Shown here piece by piece: positions 26,334 through 34,620 of a DNA stretch of 64,000 nucleotides. The notes beneath the pieces are model-generated. The model was given only the letters and a program-made list of their open reading frames with translations, searched no databases and was not told the origin of the DNA. This DNA comes from Chitinilyticum aquatile DSM 21506 (lineage in GTDB: Bacteria; Pseudomonadota; Gammaproteobacteria; Burkholderiales; Chitinibacteraceae). Location: the NCBI RefSeq assembly GCF_000430805.1, contig NZ_KE387260.1, positions 269,860 through 333,859 of the forward strand. Direction: 5' to 3'. Numbering within the stretch: the first letter of the stretch is position 1; the number at the start of each line of letters is the position of its first letter. Made by a program: the position numbers and the translations under genes.

Positions 26334-27632
26334 ATGACTACGCGCGTGCTGACCGGCGTTACCACGACCGGCACTCCCCACCTTGGCAACTACGTCGGCG
26401 CGATCCGCCCGGCCATCGAAGCCAGCCGCAAGGCCGATGTGGATGCGTTTTTCTTTCTGGCCGACTATCACGCGCTGATCAAGTGCGATGATCCGGCACG
26501 CATCGAACGCTCGCGCATCGAAATCGCCGCCACCTGGCTGGCCGCCGGCCTCGACCCGGAACGCGTGACCTTCTACCGCCAGAGCGACGTGCCGGAGATC
26601 ACCGAACTCAACTGGCTTTTGACCTGCGTCACCGCCAAGGGCCAGATGAACCGCGCGCATGCCTACAAGGCCAGCACCGACATCAACGAAGCGGCCGGCG
26701 AAGACCCCGATCACGGCGTGACCATGGGCCTGTTCTGCTACCCGATCCTGATGGCGGCGGACATCCTGATGTTCAACGCGCACAAGATTCCGGTCGGCCG
26801 CGACCAGATCCAGCACATCGAAATGGCGCGCGATGTCGCTGCCCGCTTCAATCACACCTTCGGGCAGGGGCGCGAACTCTTCGTGCTGCCGGAAGCGCAC
26901 ATCGAGGAACACGTGGCCACGCTGCCAGGGCTCGATGGCCGCAAGATGAGCAAGTCCTACGACAATACCATTCCGCTGTTCGAAGGCGGCGCGAAGGCCA
27001 TCAAGGATGCCATCGCCCGCATCGTCACCGATTCGAAACTGCCGGGCGAGCCGAAAGACCCGGACAATTCGCACCTCGTGACCATCTATGAAGCCTTCGC
27101 CAGTGCCGGTGAAGTGGCGGCCTTCCGCGCCGCGCTGATGGCTGGCCTCGGCTGGGGCGAAGCCAAGCAGCAGCTGGTGCAGCTGATCGAGCGAGAAATC
27201 GCGCCGATGCGCGCCCGCTATGAAGCGCTGATGGCCAATCCGGAACAGATTGAAGAATTGCTGCAGATCGGCGCACAGAAGGCGCGGGCAATTGCCACGC
27301 CTTTCCTCACCGAACTGCGTCATGCTGTTGGCCTGCGCCGCTTCAATGCCATCGCCAAACCGGCTGACCACGCCGAGAAAGCAAAGGCGGCGCTGCCGCT
27401 CTTCAAGCAGTACCGCGAGGCCGATGGCCGCTTCTACTTCAAGCTCACCAGCCACGATGGCCGCGTACTGCTGCAAAGCGCAGCCTTCGACGCCGGCCGT
27501 GATGCCGGACAGTGGGTAGGCAAGCTGAAGAAGGAAGGCGCAGCGGCGCTGAATGATGCACCGGTCAGCCTGGGTGACGGCATTGCACATGCCGATGTCG
27601 CCGCAGCGCTGGCGCTGCTGGCCGCCGAGTAA
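26334..27632 (+). CDS. trpS: Tryptophanyl-tRNA synthetase with C-terminal extension
   Basis: A class I aminoacyl-tRNA synthetase charging tRNA-Trp. [11 protein letters not shown] near the N-terminus is the HIGH-type motif and [10 protein letters not shown] at about residue 205 is [22 protein letters not shown] and [10 protein letters not shown] are typical TrpS segments. At 432 residues it is about 80-100 longer than the usual short enzyme: after the catalytic and anticodon parts, a C-terminal module ([20 protein letters not shown]) resembles a DUF1508/YegP-like beta unit. An AAGGA site 9 bases before the ATG fixes the start. A terminator and a palindromic repeat follow. Confidence 0.95.
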   Translation: MTTRVLTGVTTTGTPHLGNYVGAIRPAIEASRKADVDAFFFLADYHALIKCDDPARIERSRIEIAATWLAAGLDPERVTFYRQSDVPEITELNWLLTCVTAKGQMNRAHAYKASTDINEAAGEDPDHGVTMGLFCYPILMAADILMFNAHKIPVGRDQIQHIEMARDVAARFNHTFGQGRELFVLPEAHIEEHVATLPGLDGRKMSKSYDNTIPLFEGGAKAIKDAIARIVTDSKLPGEPKDPDNSHLVTIYEAFASAGEVAAFRAALMAGLGWGEAKQQLVQLIEREIAPMRARYEALMANPEQIEELLQIGAQKARAIATPFLTELRHAVGLRRFNAIAKPADHAEKAKAALPLFKQYREADGRFYFKLTSHDGRVLLQSAAFDAGRDAGQWVGKLKKEGAAALNDAPVSLGDGIAHADVAAALALLAAE

Positions 27633-27651
27633 GCGCGCCACGCCCGCTCAG

Positions 27652-27673
27652 GCCGCCCTACGGGGCGGCTTTT
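27652..27673 (+). terminator. Rho-independent terminator after trpS
   Basis: GC-rich 7-bp stem GCCGCCC/GGGCGGC with a small loop, followed by TTTT, 20 bases after the trpS stop. Confidence 0.85.
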
Positions 27674-27702
27674 AAATGTGCCTTATGCCGCAACAAAATG
27701 GC

Positions 27703-27751
27703 GGGTATACACCCTTGACCATTTCATTGAAATAGCCTCAGGCGCATACCC
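27703..27751. repeat. Palindromic intergenic repeat, copy 7
   Basis: GGGTAT left, ATACCC right, core CCATTTCATTGAAATAG. It lies between convergent trpS and the diguanylate cyclase gene, and is followed after 10 bases by a MITE-like element. Confidence 0.85.
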
Positions 27752-27761
27752 ATAAATGTAT

Positions 27762-27900
27762 CTGATTATACTTCTCTTTCAGAAAGCCTTTTTCGTCATG
27801 CGCGCGTAGGCGGGCATCCAGAGCAAAGCTTGGCTTCACGCCGCTATCTGGATTCCCGCTTTCGCGGGAATGACGCTTCTGAAACAGGGACATAATCAGG
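27762..27900. mobile_element. MITE-like element, copy A, with dRS3-type core
   Basis: A 139-bp element whose ends are inverted repeats of each other (CTGATTAT ... ATAATCAG, extending to CTCTTTCAGAA/TTCTGAAACAG). The interior has a dRS3-like palindrome, ATTCCCGCTTTCGCGGGAAT, and a related GCGCG-AGGCGGGCAT half, bounded by CATCCAG/CTGGAT. The flanking 9-mers TAAATGTAT (27753-27761 and 27901-27909) are identical, as expected of a target-site duplication. No protein is encoded. The right flank overlaps the stop region of the diguanylate cyclase gene. Confidence 0.75.
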
Positions 27901-27908
27901 TAAATGTA

Positions 27909-29543
27909 TCAGGCCAGCGTATCCATTTCGGCATCCAGCAGACCATCTGGGGCCAGCCGAATGCAGTTGCGTCCGTCTGCCTTCGCCTTGTAGAGCGCAC
28001 GATCCGCCGCGCGCAGCAGGCTTTTTTCATCGGCACCGTGGAGTGGACAGCAGGCAATGCCGGCCGAGAAGGTCAGGCCGGTCAGATCGCCGCCAACACC
28101 ACGGATGTGCTGGCTGGCATAACAGCGCTGCAGTTGCTCGACACACTGCTGCGCCATCACGAGATCGATGTCGGCAAGAACCAGGCAGAATTCCTCGCCA
28201 CCATAGCGCGCCGAAAAATCCACCGCCCGCAGGCCCGTGCGCAGCACGCCGGCCAGCGTCACGAGCACCGCATCGCCCACGGCATGGCCGTGCCGGTCGT
28301 TGACCGCCTTGAAAAAATCCAGATCGATCATGACCACGCAAACCGAATACTGCTGGCGTTGCGCCCGCTGCAATTCGATCGGCAGGGTTTCGTGCAGATA
28401 ACGGCGGTTGTACAGATAGGTCAGCGGGTCGCGGGTGGCCTGCTCCTGCAGCTGGAACTGCAGGCTTTCCACCTCGACCATCCGGATTGCCAGTTCCTGG
28501 TTGAGCAGTTCCATGTCCGCGCGCGCGGCTTCGGCCTCGGCCTGCCGGCGCAGCGCAATATCACGCTCGGCCGCCGTCTTGGCCGCGGCACGCTCCAGTT
28601 CGTGCGTCCAGTGCAGAAAAAAGCGATAGCCAAGAAAGACCATCGCCAGAAACAGCACCGTCATCACCCAGTACACGGCAATCGTCGACTCCCGCGTAAC
28701 CAGCGCCAGGTGCTGCCAATCGGCCAGCGAGTTGGGCTGGCTGATGCGCAGGCTGCCGGTGCTGAAAAACAGCGACAGCCACAGGAAACCCAGCACGCCC
28801 AGCACGCCCAGCGCCGAGGTGAGCAGCAAGCGCCATTTTTCCATCAGCCGGATCTGCGGCTGCGGAAAATGCTGCATTCGCCAGCGCAACACGGCCGGGC
28901 TGGCCAGCGCCATGATCGGGCCATTGATCAGGCTTGCCTGCAGAAAGCCCCCCAGCCACCAGCCCTGCCAGATTCCAAACAAGCCCGCATCGCCCAGCTG
29001 GCTGGTATGGCTCCACACGAACGAGCCTGTGGCACTGAACACGCTGGCAATGAAACAGATGGCCATGAAGAAGAGCCACTGGCTCGCGGTATTGAGCACC
29101 ACCGGCATCTGGATTGCGCGATACACCGTACCGATGACCAGCAGGCCCAGCGGATCGGCCAGCCCGAACAGAAGCGCCCACTGCAGCGGCATGCCGGAAT
29201 AGAGCGCCAGAACGAAGGTCGACAAATAGGCGGGAATGGCCCCCCAGATCACACCGAACCACATCACCCACAACAGGCAGAGAATCATGGGGGGATAGAC
29301 CGTGACATGCAGGTCGGTGCCGCCGAAATGCATGGAGATGGCAAACCATTGCCATTGCACGACCAGCAGGCCGAAAACGATGCACACCAGCAGATTCAGA
29401 ATCCACAGCAGCGCCAAACGCTGGACGGCGGGCTGCTGCCAGTGCCGCAGGATGCGCAGCGGCAAACCCTGGCTGGCACGCGGCTGGCCTGGCACGGACG
29501 CAAACAGCGGTACGGATTCCAGAAGGCCATCACGCACGGGCAC
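27909..29543 (-). CDS. Diguanylate cyclase with MASE1-like membrane sensor
   Basis: A 544-residue protein making the second messenger c-di-GMP. Residues 40-320 contain about eight transmembrane helices (starting LALLWILNLLVCIVFGLLVV) of a MASE1-like sensor. A coiled segment with Ala/Glu repeats leads to the GGDEF domain: DPLTYLYNRRYLHE, IDLDFFKAVNDRHGH and the active-site YGGEEF. An RAVD I-site five residues before it suggests product inhibition. The start is a GTG with an AGGGAA site 5 bases upstream. The 3' end abuts the MITE copy. Signal sensed is unknown. Confidence 0.9.
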   Translation of the reverse strand: MPVRDGLLESVPLFASVPGQPRASQGLPLRILRHWQQPAVQRLALLWILNLLVCIVFGLLVVQWQWFAISMHFGGTDLHVTVYPPMILCLLWVMWFGVIWGAIPAYLSTFVLALYSGMPLQWALLFGLADPLGLLVIGTVYRAIQMPVVLNTASQWLFFMAICFIASVFSATGSFVWSHTSQLGDAGLFGIWQGWWLGGFLQASLINGPIMALASPAVLRWRMQHFPQPQIRLMEKWRLLLTSALGVLGVLGFLWLSLFFSTGSLRISQPNSLADWQHLALVTRESTIAVYWVMTVLFLAMVFLGYRFFLHWTHELERAAAKTAAERDIALRRQAEAEAARADMELLNQELAIRMVEVESLQFQLQEQATRDPLTYLYNRRYLHETLPIELQRAQRQQYSVCVVMIDLDFFKAVNDRHGHAVGDAVLVTLAGVLRTGLRAVDFSARYGGEEFCLVLADIDLVMAQQCVEQLQRCYASQHIRGVGGDLTGLTFSAGIACCPLHGADEKSLLRAADRALYKAKADGRNCIRLAPDGLLDAEMDTLA

Positions 29544-29656
29544 GGCAATTCCCTGATTTTATTTGGATATTCAGGTATAGCCAGTTCCGGCATGGCTTGG
29601 CAAGCAATTTTTTACATTAGCAGTAATAATTTGGCAAACGCTTGCGACGCAAGCGA

Positions 29657-30256
29657 TCAACCAGCTTGCAGCAGCCAGTCGATGAATTCATGCAGACCGC
29701 CGGCCAGATTGCGGATCGAGGCATCGAAATCCCAGGCCTCCTCGTCCAGTGTCACGCGATTGGAAATCGAGCGTACTTCGTAGAAGCGCTGGTTTTCCTG
29801 CAGGCAGACGTGGAAAAAGGCGGCCCCTTCCATGTTTTCCAGATCGATGCCGGCAGTCGGAGCAAACGGTGCCATGGCTGCATTCAGCGAATTGCCGTGC
29901 GCATGCGGCAACGGTTCCTGCCCGGTAAGCCAGGGGCAGGGGCGCACCTTGCTCACATCAAATTCCATATCGATATCGACATCCGCCAGATGCCGGAAGC
30001 CGTCCTTGCCGAAAAAGCCCAGGTCGGCCTCCTGCTCGCTGGCCACCAGTACGGTATCACCGACCTGCAGCCTTGAGCCGGGATAGACGCCGGCGATGCC
30101 GGCCAGAATCAGCACATCGGGGCGGGAATCCGCCAGCAGCCTGGTCGTCGCATGGGCCGCGCGTGTCAGCCCGACTCCGCAATAGGCCACGCTGGCGGCA
30201 GGATGCGAAAAATGGCGCGCCTCGGTCGAGGTCGGAAACAGCACGGTGATGTTCAT
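29657..30256 (-). CDS. Nucleoside phosphorylase/nucleosidase family protein (futalosine hydrolase-like)
   Basis: A 199-residue soluble protein of the purine nucleoside phosphorylase fold. Recognisable pieces are ILAGIAGVYPGSRLQVGDTV (the nucleoside-binding Gly-rich turn), GIDLENMEGAAFFHVC (base/ribose-recognition NMEGAA motif) and RSISNRVT. The pattern is closest in my recall to futalosine hydrolase (MqnB) and MTA/SAH nucleosidases. The context gives no menaquinone genes, so the substrate remains open. The start has no strong ribosome-binding site. Confidence 0.6.
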   Translation of the reverse strand: MNITVLFPTSTEARHFSHPAASVAYCGVGLTRAAHATTRLLADSRPDVLILAGIAGVYPGSRLQVGDTVLVASEQEADLGFFGKDGFRHLADVDIDMEFDVSKVRPCPWLTGQEPLPHAHGNSLNAAMAPFAPTAGIDLENMEGAAFFHVCLQENQRFYEVRSISNRVTLDEEAWDFDASIRNLAGGLHEFIDWLLQAG

Positions 30257-30361
30257 CGTGAAAGTCCGGTGGATGAAAGCACCAGTTTACGCCAGGTTGG
30301 GGTTTCCTTTCTTTCCTGACAGGGCGTTCTACGATAAGAAGCTGGCAACAAGGAATCCGCA

Positions 30362-31174
30362 ATGGCCAGACACTACTCCACCACACAACTGCGCATCCTG
30401 CTGATCGAGCCGTCCGGCGTGCAGGCCAGCGTCATCACCAGCTATCTGCAGAAACTCGGCGCCTCGCACATCGAGCATGTCACTACAGCACAGCAGGCGA
30501 TGACCCACTTGCAGAAAAACGAGTACGAGCTGGTGCTTTCCGCCATGTATCTGGCAGACATGACCGGCGTCGAGCTGCTGACGCTGATGCGCAGCCTGCC
30601 GGAAACACAGAACCTTGCATTCATTCTGGTCTCCAGCGAAACCCGCCCGCAAATGCTGGAGCCGGTACGCCAGCTGGGCGTATGCGCCATTGTGCCCAAG
30701 CCGTTCACGCAGGATCTGCTGCAGCGCGCACTGAATACCACGCTCGACTATCTGTCCGACGATACGTCGTTTGATGAAGAAGTGTCGCTGGACAGCCTGC
30801 GCGTGCTGCTGGTGGATGACTCGCGCGCCGCGCGCAACTACATGCGCCAGGTACTGGGCAATGTCGGCGTGCGCCTGATCACCGAAGCCGCCAATGGCCG
30901 GGAAGCCATGAACCTGCTCGAAGCCAGCAGCTTCGATCTGGTGCTCACCGATTACAACATGCCGGAAATGGATGGCCAGCAGCTCATCGAATATATCCGC
31001 AAGGACAGCTGGCAAAGTGATCTGCCCATCCTGATGGTATCGTCAGAGAGTAATGCCGGGCGGCTGGCCGCCGTCGAGCAGGCCGGCGTATCCGGCATCT
31101 GCGACAAACCCTTCGAACCGGCGGTAATCCGCGCGCTGATCGGCAAGGTCCTGCAGCAGAACCGGCACGACTGA
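30362..31174 (+). CDS. Tandem receiver-domain response regulator, first receiver degenerate
   Basis: A 270-residue protein made of two REC domains and no output domain. The second is complete: acidic pair DD at 152-153 (LLVDDS), phospho-acceptor Asp at about 197 (LVLTDYNMPEMDG) and Lys at about 249. In the first the acidic pair is EP (LLIEPS) and the position of the phospho-acceptor is Ala61 (ELVLSAMYLADMTG), so it cannot be phosphorylated, though its Lys113 remains. It may act as a phosphate-regulated adaptor, for instance to a chemotaxis or c-di-GMP protein. An AAGGAA site precedes the ATG. No kinase gene is adjacent. Confidence 0.85.
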   Translation: MARHYSTTQLRILLIEPSGVQASVITSYLQKLGASHIEHVTTAQQAMTHLQKNEYELVLSAMYLADMTGVELLTLMRSLPETQNLAFILVSSETRPQMLEPVRQLGVCAIVPKPFTQDLLQRALNTTLDYLSDDTSFDEEVSLDSLRVLLVDDSRAARNYMRQVLGNVGVRLITEAANGREAMNLLEASSFDLVLTDYNMPEMDGQQLIEYIRKDSWQSDLPILMVSSESNAGRLAAVEQAGVSGICDKPFEPAVIRALIGKVLQQNRHD

Positions 31175-31193
31175 ACGGGATCGCCAGTACAAC

Positions 31194-31221
31194 AAAAAAG
31201 GAGCCTCGCGGCTCCCTTTTT
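31194..31221. terminator. Bidirectional terminator between receiver protein and livK-like gene
   Basis: Stem AAAAAAGGAGCC paired with GGCTCCCTTTTT around a TCGC loop (one unpaired C), A-rich on one side and T-rich on the other. It lies in a 63-base convergent junction and can serve both genes. Confidence 0.9.
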
Positions 31222-31237
31222 GTTGCATTGCGCAGGC

Positions 31238-32458
31238 TTACTTGGCTGCAGCAGCGCCACCCACGACGTCAAGCACTTCCCACTTGCCGCCCTTGACGGT
31301 GTAGAGGGTAACGGCACCATTCTTGATGTCACCCTTTTCGTCGAAGGCGATATCGCCGGTCACACCCTTGTACTCGGTCTTGGCCAGTTCCGGCAGGTAC
31401 TTGGCAGGGTCGGTCGAGCCGGCGCGCTTCATCGCATCGACCATCACCATCACGGCGTCATAGCAGAATGGTGCGTAGAGCTGGACTTCCACGCCATTCT
31501 TGGCCTTGAACTTTTCCAGGAATTCCTTGCCGCCAGCCATCTGCTCTTTCGGCACACCCGGAATCGATGCGACCATGCCCTCGGCGTCCGCACCCGAGAG
31601 CTTCACGAATTCCGGCGTTTGCGCGCCGTCGCCGCCCATCATTTTCGCCTTGATGCCGAGCTTGGCGAGTTGCTTCTTCATCGGCGCAGCCTGTGCGTCC
31701 ATGCCGCCGAAGAACACCAGATCGGGCTTCGCGCCCTTGATGTTGGTAAGGATGGAGCTGAAATCGGTCTCGGAATTGCTGGTGAACTCACGCTTGACCA
31801 CTTCGGCGCCAGCCGCCTTGGCAGCAGCCTCGAACTGGTCGGCCAGGCCCTGGCCATAGGCGGTGCGGTCATCAACGATGGCCACCTTCTTCGCGCCCAG
31901 CTTCTTCACGGCGTATTCACCCAGCACCTTGCCCTGCTGTGCATCGTTGGCCATCACGCGGAAGGCGGTCTTGAAGCCCTGGGCGGTATAGGCCACGGCC
32001 GTGGCAGACGGGGAAATCTGCGCAATGCCGGCTTCACTGTAGATCTTGGACGCCGGAATGGTGGTGCCGGAATTCAGGTGGCCGATAACACCATTGACCT
32101 TCTTGTCGACAAAGCGCTGGGCGATGGTGGTGGCGACTTTCGGATCGGCCTGGTCATCTTCGGAGACCATTTCGATCTTCATCTTCTTGCCGCCGATGTC
32201 AACGCCACCCGCTTCGTTGATTTCGTCGATGGCCATCTTCACGCCGTACTCGTTGTCCTTGCCGAGGTGGGCAATCGAGCCGGTCAGGGGACCTGCATGA
32301 CCGATCACGATCACGTCGGATTCGGCCTTTTTCTCCGGAGCCGGAGCGCTGGCGACAGGCGCGCTGGCTTCAGGAGCGGCGACTTCGGTTTTCTTTTCAC
32401 CGCAAGCGGCAAGGGACATCACGGCAGCAGCCATCAGGCTGTAACGGACAATGCTCAT
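31238..32458 (-). CDS. Branched-chain amino-acid-type ABC substrate-binding lipoprotein (LivK-like)
   Basis: A 406-residue periplasmic binding protein. I start at the ATG at 32458 (GGAG site 9 bases upstream), which opens a lipoprotein signal with the lipobox LAAC near residue 18. An Ala/Pro/Glu-rich linker follows, then the type I periplasmic-binding fold: IGHAGPLTGSIAHLGKDNEYG, AIDEINEAGGVDIGGKKM and NGVIGHLNSGTTIPAS are typical of LivJ/LivK proteins. Partner permease and ATPase genes are absent from the neighbourhood. It is divergent from the phytase-like gene; ligand unknown but probably an amino acid. Confidence 0.88.
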   Translation of the reverse strand: MSIVRYSLMAAAVMSLAACGEKKTEVAAPEASAPVASAPAPEKKAESDVIVIGHAGPLTGSIAHLGKDNEYGVKMAIDEINEAGGVDIGGKKMKIEMVSEDDQADPKVATTIAQRFVDKKVNGVIGHLNSGTTIPASKIYSEAGIAQISPSATAVAYTAQGFKTAFRVMANDAQQGKVLGEYAVKKLGAKKVAIVDDRTAYGQGLADQFEAAAKAAGAEVVKREFTSNSETDFSSILTNIKGAKPDLVFFGGMDAQAAPMKKQLAKLGIKAKMMGGDGAQTPEFVKLSGADAEGMVASIPGVPKEQMAGGKEFLEKFKAKNGVEVQLYAPFCYDAVMVMVDAMKRAGSTDPAKYLPELAKTEYKGVTGDIAFDEKGDIKNGAVTLYTVKGGKWEVLDVVGGAAAAK

Positions 32459-32655
32459 CGTATCGATCTCCGGAATGCAATAGGTCTGGTTATTTGTGTA
32501 TTTGCATCGGCAAGCTGATGCAATGCCACCCTTTTTAGTCGCATGCCCGGCTTTTCGCAAACCGGCACGCGGGCCGGCCGGGCAAATGTGCTTGGCAAAC
32601 AACACATTGACAGTCAGAGCATCACCCGGACTGTACCGCCATTACTGCCAATGAA

Positions 32656-32689
32656 CTGTCACCGTGCAGTCATGAATGCACCTTACAAT
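32656..32689 (+). promoter_or_regulatory. PHO box and -10 element upstream of the phytase-like gene
   Basis: CTGTCAC (32656-32662) and CAGTCAT (32667-32673) are separated by 4 bases, each matching the CTGTCAT half-site in 6 of 7 positions with an 11-base period. TACAAT at 32684-32689 lies exactly 10 bases downstream, as at PhoB-activated promoters where the PHO box replaces the -35. The start codon is 32 bases further on. Confidence 0.7.
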
Positions 32690-32721
32690 CACATACCTCA
32701 TTCCTTTCTGCCGGAACCGCC

Positions 32722-34077
32722 ATGCTGCGTCCCTTCGCCCTTCCCGTTCTGCTGCTTGCCAGTGCCTTTGCGCAAGCCGCTCCCTATGCCCTGAACAACC
32801 CCGACCACGCGGCAGTGTCGATTGTCGAACGCTACGAACTGCAGAGCCCGGCACGCTTCAGCATCCCGTACAACGGAGAATTCAGGAGCGCGTTTCCGGG
32901 CGGATTTCCGTTTGCCCCCGGCTCCGGGCTGGCACTGAAGAAGATTGACAAGGATGGCAGCCTCGTCTTCTGGGCGGTGAGCGATCGCGGCCCCAATGGC
33001 GATGCACCCAGGGTGCAGCAAGGCGACAAAAAACTCGCCGGCAAGGTATTCCCTGCGCCAGCCTTCGTCCCGCAACTGGCCGAGATCCGCGTCAGCCTCG
33101 CCGAGCGCGCAACCGTGACCCAGAGCCAGCCGCTGCGCTTTGGCAACGACATGGCCAGCGGCCTGCCGCTGCCTGCCGGCACCACCGGCAGCACCGGTGA
33201 AGTGGCGCTGGGCGACACCCTGACCACGCTGGCACCGTCGCAGCGCGGCATTGATCCGGAAGGCGTATCGGTCGACAAGGGAGGCAAGCTGTGGGTTTCG
33301 GACGAATACGGCCCCTTCATCATGCGTGTCGATCCGGCCAGTGGCCAGATTCTGCAGCAGCTGGCACCGGGCAAGGGACTGCCGGAAGTGCTGGCCAACC
33401 GCCAGCCCAACCGCGGCTTTGAAGGAGTGGCCGTTGCACCGAACGGCAAGGTTTACGCCATCGTGCAATCCACCCTCGATATCAACAGGGAAACCAGGGC
33501 CACGGCCGGCCTGATCCGCGTGATGGAATACGACCCGGCCAATGGTCAGACGCGCATGTTCGCCTACCCCATCGACCCGGTTTACAAGAAGAACGGTGAC
33601 GCCAAGATGGGCGATCTGGTGGCCATCGACAACACGCGTTTCCTGACCATCGAGCAGGGCAAGGGCGCCGACAAGAAAATGCGCAATGTGCTCTACGTGA
33701 TCGACATTGCCGGCGCCGACGATCTGGGCAGCAAGAAACTGGCTGACGGCCGCGACTATGAATACGCCGGCAAGGAAGAACTCGCCGGCCTGAAAATGAT
33801 CCGCAAGCAGCGCATCGTCGATCTGCGCGAACTGGGCTGGGAAGCCGAAAAGGCCGAGGGCCTCGCGCTGGTCGAAGGGCGCATCGCGCTGATCAACGAC
33901 AACGATTTCGGCCTGAAAGCCGGCATCGAGGGGGCCGCCAGCAAGGATGCGGAAGACGGCCTGGTCGTCGACGGCAAGCTGGCGGAGGGCAGCTATGTAC
34001 TCAAGGCCAACAAGGAAGCGACCGAATTGTGGCTGCTGCACCTGAAGCAGAACCTGAGCAGCTACTTCCCGCGCTGA
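32722..34077 (+). CDS. Secreted phytase-like esterase (PF13449 type)
   Basis: A 451-residue exported protein with a signal peptide (MLRPFALPVLLLASAFAQA). The body has the beta-propeller repeats of 'esterase-like activity of phytase' proteins: GSGLALKK, VFWAVSDRGPNGD, GIDPEGVSVDKGGKLWVSDE, FEGVAVAPNGKVYAIVQS, and EGLALVEGRIALINDNDFG. Members are thought to act on phosphate esters, with weak experimental support. The PHO box and -10 element directly upstream fit control by phosphate starvation and tie it to the phoX gene at 8.7 kb. Confidence 0.82.
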   Translation: MLRPFALPVLLLASAFAQAAPYALNNPDHAAVSIVERYELQSPARFSIPYNGEFRSAFPGGFPFAPGSGLALKKIDKDGSLVFWAVSDRGPNGDAPRVQQGDKKLAGKVFPAPAFVPQLAEIRVSLAERATVTQSQPLRFGNDMASGLPLPAGTTGSTGEVALGDTLTTLAPSQRGIDPEGVSVDKGGKLWVSDEYGPFIMRVDPASGQILQQLAPGKGLPEVLANRQPNRGFEGVAVAPNGKVYAIVQSTLDINRETRATAGLIRVMEYDPANGQTRMFAYPIDPVYKKNGDAKMGDLVAIDNTRFLTIEQGKGADKKMRNVLYVIDIAGADDLGSKKLADGRDYEYAGKEELAGLKMIRKQRIVDLRELGWEAEKAEGLALVEGRIALINDNDFGLKAGIEGAASKDAEDGLVVDGKLAEGSYVLKANKEATELWLLHLKQNLSSYFPR

Positions 34078-34160
34078 CACGGCCGGCCGGCAGAAAGGCA
34101 ATCGCTGGACTAGAGTGGCTGCAGGCCGCGCACAGGCTGCGGCATACACCGGAGACCACC

Positions 34161-34478
34161 ATGAAACGTCTGATGATTGCCCTGCTGCTGGCCGCCACCG
34201 CCGGCCTTGCCAGTGCCGCCAGTGACCCTGCCACGGAGTACCACACATGGTACGCAGGCTCGAGTTACACAGGCCAGGTCAGTACCTTTGGCCTTGTTTG
34301 GCAATGTTCCGGCGGCACCTGCCAGCTCTCTGGCCCCTACGGGCGCGGCCTGAACATGAAGGTCTGCCGCGAGCTGTCCCGCCTCGTCGGGCCGCTGGAT
34401 TACTACTACAACGATGCGGGAATGAGCTGGTCCGCAGCGGAAAATGCGGCACTGCTGAAACAGTGCAACGCACGCTAG
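34161..34478 (+). CDS. Small secreted Cys-containing protein, unknown
   Basis: A 105-residue protein whose start is fixed by a GGAG site 6 bases before the ATG at 34161. A cleavable signal (MKRLMIALLLAATAGLASA) leads to an 85-residue domain with four Cys (WQCSGGTCQL, MKVCREL, LKQCNAR) and a conserved-looking stretch GPYGRGLNMKVCRELSRL. Two disulfides in the periplasm are likely. It is 83 bases after the phytase-like gene; no family is recognised. Confidence 0.75.
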   Translation: MKRLMIALLLAATAGLASAASDPATEYHTWYAGSSYTGQVSTFGLVWQCSGGTCQLSGPYGRGLNMKVCRELSRLVGPLDYYYNDAGMSWSAAENAALLKQCNAR

Positions 34479-34491
34479 CCAGCCACAGCCA

Positions 34492-34550
34492 ATACCCTGA
34501 AAAGTAATGCCCTGTAGCCAAACAAGCATAATGGCTACAGACCTATACCC
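34492..34550. repeat. Palindromic intergenic repeat, copy 8
   Basis: ATACCC at both ends; CTGTAGCCA (34512-34520) pairs exactly with TGGCTACAG (34532-34540). It lies between two codirectional genes, 13 bases after a stop codon. Confidence 0.8.
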
Positions 34551-34620
34551 ATAAACAAGCAATCACGGAAGCCAGTCTGGCAGCGGGCAGTGGCTGCGGC
34601 GCCGAACGGCAGGGAACCCG

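Noticed and set aside
25455..27641. 728-codon minus-strand frame across two plus-strand genes
   Set aside because: It spans both the binding-protein and trpS genes and their gap, which a real gene would not do.
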